6,868 nt of DNA from Gemmatimonadota bacterium. Lineage in GTDB: Bacteria > Latescibacterota > UBA2968 > UBA8231. A program made the translations under genes and the position numbers. Positions 4,261-6,868 of the stretch are shown here, piece by piece (position 1 is the first letter of the stretch; each line of letters starts with the position of its first letter). The stretch lies in contig VXOR01000004.1 in the NCBI GenBank assembly GCA_009840005.1, forward strand, positions 1 through 6,868. Reading direction: 5' to 3'. Under the pieces are notes generated by a model, which was not told the origin of the DNA, searched no databases, and saw only the letters and a program-made list of their open reading frames with translations.

Positions 4261-5655
4261 CTAAACATAAGCCCTTAACCTACGGAGGGCAGGTCTTTTT
4301 GGGTTTTGTCGTGTAGTGTGATCATGGGGTATAAAAGAGTAATTAATTCTATCCGCTAAGAGAGGAAAATTGGGGCCGGTGGCTGATTGTTGAAAGAAAT
4401 TCAGTTTTTCCCAACCTGCATAGTAAGGACCCCGAGGACTCTTGGTGTCACCCCTCCCACTAACAACAGGAGTTCCCCACAAAACATCTGCCCCTAGCCA
4501 ACTGAGGCTGTTAGGAAGACCCATATTGGTTCTGCTTGTATCCGGTTTTGGTAACAGCACTAAGCCATAGTTTTCTTGCAAGGAAGGGTAAGAGTTGTCA
4601 ATCTGAGTTCGCAACACTAAACCAGTATGGGTTATATGCTCCGGGGTATCATAAAGAGAGAAGAGTACTTCTGGAAACTCCCAAGCAGTATAGTTTCCTC
4701 CAGTAGGGTATGACGCATGCGATCCGGCACCCACATAGATAACAGGATGTGTACCCTCACTTAATCTTATTTCCTGTCGCGGGTTAAATACAAAACGAGA
4801 CGTTAAATCAGGCATCCTTATCGTAATGGATTCTGGACTCCCTCCTCCTGCTACACCAGGGGGAACATCGACCTCCAAAAAATAATCATCGTAGTAAGAC
4901 AGATGTGCTCCATGGAACAAATACTCCACTCCTAGTACTTTAATATTCTCATCATTAGGATTTCTCGAATTGACAACTACATTAACCCGTGGCCAATCAC
5001 CCTCATGATTATTCCACCAGTGATTGTAAGGGTAGAAGTAAAAGTATTGAATCACGGTGATAGAATCAGCGTACGTATCATGCGTTGTTTCGTATATATG
5101 TACATATGATGTATTAGGAAAGTTTTCGTTCTCACCCGCATGAGGTCCGGTACCAAAGTAAGTATTATTCCATGATGTTGGCCCTTCACCAGGATAATCA
5201 AAGTAAGGAGCGATAAAGTAAGTCCCAAGCGAGTACTGTTTTTCGTTTATTAAGGGCCTTCCAAAATACTTATAATAATGATGTTCCTTAGGACGATGAA
5301 AAAGAAAAGAAAAGCGGTCTTGTGAAATATCAATCTTAGGAGATGATATTGACAGTGGAGGATCCCAATTACTTAGTGAACTCCAATTAAAACCTTTCGA
5401 TGGTCGAGGCAATGATTGACCCATGGAGTTATGTACGTTGAACTTTATAGAATCAGCGTACTGGGCACTGACGATGTTAACAGGTTCAGGCTTGATCACG
5501 CGAATGTTTCCATATTTACCACTTGTTTTCTCTGTAAGTATTAATATCGGCGAAAACTTCTGTGCCAATGTCAAATCACTGACCGAATCTGCATACGCAT
5601 TTCCAATCAGCAGCAACGAGAATAACGTAGCTATATACATCCTGAACTTCGTCAT
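4261..5655 (-). CDS. Secreted DUF946/Vps62-like protein with an IS-encoded C-terminal tail
   Basis: This exported protein belongs to the DUF946/Vps62-like group, whose biochemical role is not established. The start at 5655 is chosen because GGAGG (5664-5668) lies eight bases upstream; the ATG at 5670 overlaps that site and would give five extra residues. A signal peptide (MTKFRMYIATLFSLLLIGNA-YA) predicts cleavage near residue 22. Family marks include LAQKFSPIL near the mature N-terminus, YFYFYPYN...NNHEGDW (204-221), YVGAGSHASYP (about 307-317) and GPYYAGWE (about 409-416). The last 19 of 464 residues (H-T-T-R-Q onward) are encoded by the right end of the IS and replace about five native ones, so the domain core survives. 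The gene is clearly AT-richer than its neighbours (a sampled 60-base line has 21 G+C, against 35 in a higA line), suggesting transfer. Confidence 0.8.
   Translation of the reverse strand: MTKFRMYIATLFSLLLIGNAYADSVSDLTLAQKFSPILILTEKTSGKYGNIRVIKPEPVNIVSAQYADSIKFNVHNSMGQSLPRPSKGFNWSSLSNWDPPLSISSPKIDISQDRFSFLFHRPKEHHYYKYFGRPLINEKQYSLGTYFIAPYFDYPGEGPTSWNNTYFGTGPHAGENENFPNTSYVHIYETTHDTYADSITVIQYFYFYPYNHWWNNHEGDWPRVNVVVNSRNPNDENIKVLGVEYLFHGAHLSYYDDYFLEVDVPPGVAGGGSPESITIRMPDLTSRFVFNPRQEIRLSEGTHPVIYVGAGSHASYPTGGNYTAWEFPEVLFSLYDTPEHITHTGLVLRTQIDNSYPSLQENYGLVLLPKPDTSRTNMGLPNSLSWLGADVLWGTPVVSGRGDTKSPRGPYYAGWEKLNFFQQSATGPNFPLLADRINYSFIPHDHTTRQNPKRPALRRLRAYV
4307..4320. repeat. Right terminal inverted repeat of the IS
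   Basis: TGTCGTGTAGTGTG is the perfect inverted complement of 3122-3135. It is also read as codons of the chimeric DUF946 tail (H-T-T-R). Confidence 0.92.
4321..4329. repeat. Putative target-site duplication, right copy
   Basis: ATCATGGGG directly follows the right terminal repeat and matches the left copy ATCAGCGGG at seven of nine bases. It encodes P-H-D in the DUF946 frame; the left copy would encode P-A-D. Confidence 0.5.
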
Positions 5656-5674
5656 TTTTATATCCTCCATTATT

Positions 5675-5690
5675 GGATAGTCAACTATCC
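5675..5690. promoter_or_regulatory. Inverted repeat 20 bp before the DUF946 gene start (candidate operator)
   Basis: GGATAGT-CA-ACTATCC has perfect seven-base arms with a two-base centre. It lies just upstream of the Shine-Dalgarno site, where a repressor site or a leader hairpin could act. On the minus strand it contains TTGACT, but a -10 box at the right distance would overlap the start codon, so it is unlikely to be the -35 box. Confidence 0.4.
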
Positions 5691-5699
5691 GATTGTGAT

Positions 5700-5734
5700 C
5701 TAGTCGCGTCCGCGTACTAGTTAGGATTTTCCTA
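5700..5734. other. Two further inverted repeats downstream of the 317-aa gene
   Basis: At 5700-5720, CTAGTCGCG and CGCGTACTAG pair with one bulged base around a two-base loop. At 5722-5734, TAGGA-TTT-TCCTA forms a smaller hairpin. Together they could stop or stabilise the 3' end of the 317-aa gene transcript. Neither is followed by a T-run on the minus strand, so a classical intrinsic terminator is not supported. Confidence 0.35.
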
Positions 5735-5742
5735 TGCTCTAC

Positions 5743-6696
5743 TCAAAATCGCAGCGTGGCGATGGCTGACAAGTACCCTTTAGGAGTCGGCACCAGACTG
5801 ACGGCGACACGGCGGATTTCAGAAGGCTTGCGAGACTGCTCGGACATAAGCGTAGCCAAGACAGGCGATGAGACAAAAGCAAGAGGCAGGGAGCCTTGTG
5901 CTAAGCCTGCCAAGACCCCTAATAGACTGCCGGTCAATGAATAGATGAACCGATCGTATGGATCAAATCGACTCACTCCAATCGCCACTCCGACCGGATA
6001 GACGGACAGTCCGGCGAGTGCCAAAGAGCCCTCTATACAAAAATTCTCTCCGCCGCAGCTACCAGCCACAGTGAATGCTAACATAAGACTAGGCAAACTA
6101 CCCAAAATAGCACCATGACCTAACTTTAAGGCGATCCGTTTTCCGGTATCCTTATCTTTCCCTTTCGTCATTCTCACCGAAGTCCTAACCGGCATCGCTT
6201 TTAACCCACTCGCGGCGCGGCTGGAATCAACTTGGGTTTGAATGCGCTCCCGACCGTTGTCGAGCTCCTTAGTATGGTCCGTCCTGTCTGCCGCTGTCTC
6301 AACTTCCTCATCGGCCTGCATACTGCCCTGATTCGCTGATTCCGGAGAAGATGATCCTTCCAAGCTCAGCGTTTGAATCCGGTCCAAGGCGATCCACTTC
6401 GACCATCCATCCGGTTCCAAACCTACGGTCAATCGCCGCTGATTGACGGCTTTAATGTAGCCTTTCACCGTATCCAACTTAGCCCATTCTCTCGAAATCA
6501 GATGCCGCTCGCCTATCCCATAGACGACCACTGCCAAGGCCCCCACTTCCACCGTGCGGCTGTCGATCTCACCCGCTTGCAAAACCACCCTAGCCCGTGG
6601 CCCTTCGTCGCCTTCACGGCCCGTATCGGCGTGTACATGGTTGACCATGGTGAGAAGCAAAATCATCGTACTCAGAAAGCCCAAGAAGCGGTGCAT
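5743..6696 (-). CDS. Exported protein of unknown function with a small beta domain and Gly-rich hydrophobic C-terminal half
   Basis: This 317-residue protein starts at 6696, where AAGGAGGT (6703-6710) lies six bases upstream and a signal peptide begins (MHRFLGFLSTMILLLTMVNH-VHA, cleavage near residue 23). Residues about 40-113 form a compact beta-rich block (GYIKAVNQRRLTVGLE, IALDRIQTLSL) that looks like a small SH3- or Sm-like barrel. A charged, disordered linker follows (about 115-185). Next come hydrophobic, glycine-rich stretches at about 193-213, 222-243 and 252-283, with a Cys pair (SCGGENFC, 214 and 220). The protein ends in a strand closing ATLRF; a terminal Phe is typical of outer-membrane proteins. 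I do not recognise a named family. It could be an envelope or glycine-zipper-like protein. An alternative in-frame start at 6843 would add 49 residues. Confidence 0.72.
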   Translation of the reverse strand: MHRFLGFLSTMILLLTMVNHVHADTGREGDEGPRARVVLQAGEIDSRTVEVGALAVVVYGIGERHLISREWAKLDTVKGYIKAVNQRRLTVGLEPDGWSKWIALDRIQTLSLEGSSSPESANQGSMQADEEVETAADRTDHTKELDNGRERIQTQVDSSRAASGLKAMPVRTSVRMTKGKDKDTGKRIALKLGHGAILGSLPSLMLAFTVAGSCGGENFCIEGSLALAGLSVYPVGVAIGVSRFDPYDRFIYSLTGSLLGVLAGLAQGSLPLAFVSSPVLATLMSEQSRKPSEIRRVAVSLVPTPKGYLSAIATLRF

Positions 6697-6868
6697 AACT
6701 CTACCTCCTTCAGATAGCATAGCGTGATAGATCGGGACGCCGCGGTCCCGGGGCTTTCTATAGTCTCCGAATTTCTGCATCGTATCAAGGTCTCTTTGAC
6801 ACACATCTAAGGAGTGCAGGTTGTGAACAACGAATGACGCCATGGGCTGCGGCCTCCTATTCCGCATC
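6697..6868. other. Leader of the 317-aa gene, with a hairpin and an alternative start
   Basis: The minus frame of the downstream gene stays open to the window edge, so coding cannot be excluded. An ATG at 6841-6843 has AGGAGG (6853-6858) nine bases upstream. Against extension, the signal peptide starts at 6696 with the better ribosome site, and a strong GC-rich hairpin CGGGAC-GCCGCG-GTCCCG (6733-6750) lies within this stretch. A TATAGA on the minus strand near 6760 could be a -10 box, but the TTGATA before it is about 20 bases away, too far to be convincing. Confidence 0.4.

Larger units (their letters stand above)
3122..4320 (-). mobile_element. Complete IS4-family insertion sequence, 1199 bp
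   Basis: The element is bounded by 14-bp perfect inverted repeats at 3122-3135 and 4307-4320 and holds a single transposase gene filling nearly all of it. Outside the repeats are imperfect nine-base direct copies (3113-3121, 4321-4329). It sits in the last codons of a secreted DUF946/Vps62-like gene, in the same orientation. The right end is therefore read in frame as that protein's new C-terminus. All catalytic residues and both ends are present, so it should be mobile if the frame is functional. IS4 family is assigned from the YREK signature; the subgroup is not decided. Confidence 0.92.

Noticed and set aside
5655..5670. Upstream ATG at 5670 as start of the DUF946 gene
   Set aside because: That ATG overlaps the GGAGG that serves the ATG at 5655 and has no ribosome site itself; the signal peptide also begins naturally at 5655.
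5675..5690. TTGACT within the palindrome as a -35 box for the DUF946 gene
   Set aside because: At 16-17 bases spacing the -10 box would be TATAAA touching the start codon, which is incompatible with a leader carrying the Shine-Dalgarno site.
5700..5720. Intrinsic terminator after the 317-aa gene
   Set aside because: The hairpin is followed by ATCACAAT on the minus strand, with no T-tract.
6840..6867. ATG at the extreme right edge (6867) as start of the exported protein
   Set aside because: No upstream context can be seen and the residues that follow do not form a signal peptide. Starts at 6843 or 6696 have visible ribosome sites.
1..6868. CRISPR array, tRNA or rRNA genes
   Set aside because: No regularly spaced repeats, cloverleaf-like segments or conserved rRNA stretches were seen on either strand.

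Overview
This window looks like an accessory, plasticity-type stretch of a bacterial chromosome. Nearly every recognisable gene lies on the minus strand. There is no rRNA, tRNA or CRISPR array. The organism cannot be named from the sequence. It is probably an uncultivated, moderately GC-rich bacterium: the higA, higB, transposase and 317-aa genes are GC-rich with good AGGAGG-type Shine-Dalgarno sites. The 317-aa exported protein, which ends in an aromatic-terminated strand, hints at a Gram-negative envelope. From memory only, it resembles hypothetical proteins of sponge-associated or candidate-phylum bacteria (Poribacteria-like); I hold this weakly.

Layout in plus coordinates; transcription of the main genes runs right to left. 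1-48: possible C-terminal tail of a plus-strand gene. 103-1619: a complete HigBA-type toxin-antitoxin (TA) module, toxin first, whose antitoxin is a long XRE protein fused to an ImmA/IrrE-type zinc peptidase domain. A perfect palindrome covers the higB start codon. 1620-1977: no intact gene, but it holds a 28-nt fragment nearly identical to the inside of higA (its two differences are synonymous) and a diverged copy of a 33-nt sequence that also lies just past the end of higA. 1978-2465: a ParE-family toxin and its small antitoxin, overlapping by ATGA. 2678-2956: a VapB antitoxin followed by only the first codons of a vapC toxin gene, which then stops and degenerates. 3001-3120: an unidentified C-terminal-like fragment.

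3122-4320 is a full IS4-family insertion sequence with 14-bp perfect terminal inverted repeats and one transposase. It sits in the extreme 3' end of an AT-rich gene for a secreted DUF946/Vps62-like protein (4261-5655). The insertion swapped that protein's last five or so residues for 19 residues encoded by the IS end. Imperfect 9-bp target duplications allow the original end to be rebuilt on the far side of the IS. 5743-6696 encodes an exported protein of unknown function with a small beta domain and glycine-rich hydrophobic segments.

Read together, this is a TA cluster in three states: one complete ImmA-type HigBA, one complete ParE pair and one decayed VapBC. It has been remodelled by duplication, deletion and IS insertion, next to a probably foreign secreted-protein gene. 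The least ordinary points are the higA and vapC fossils, the palindrome on the higB start, and the IS-generated chimeric C-terminus.
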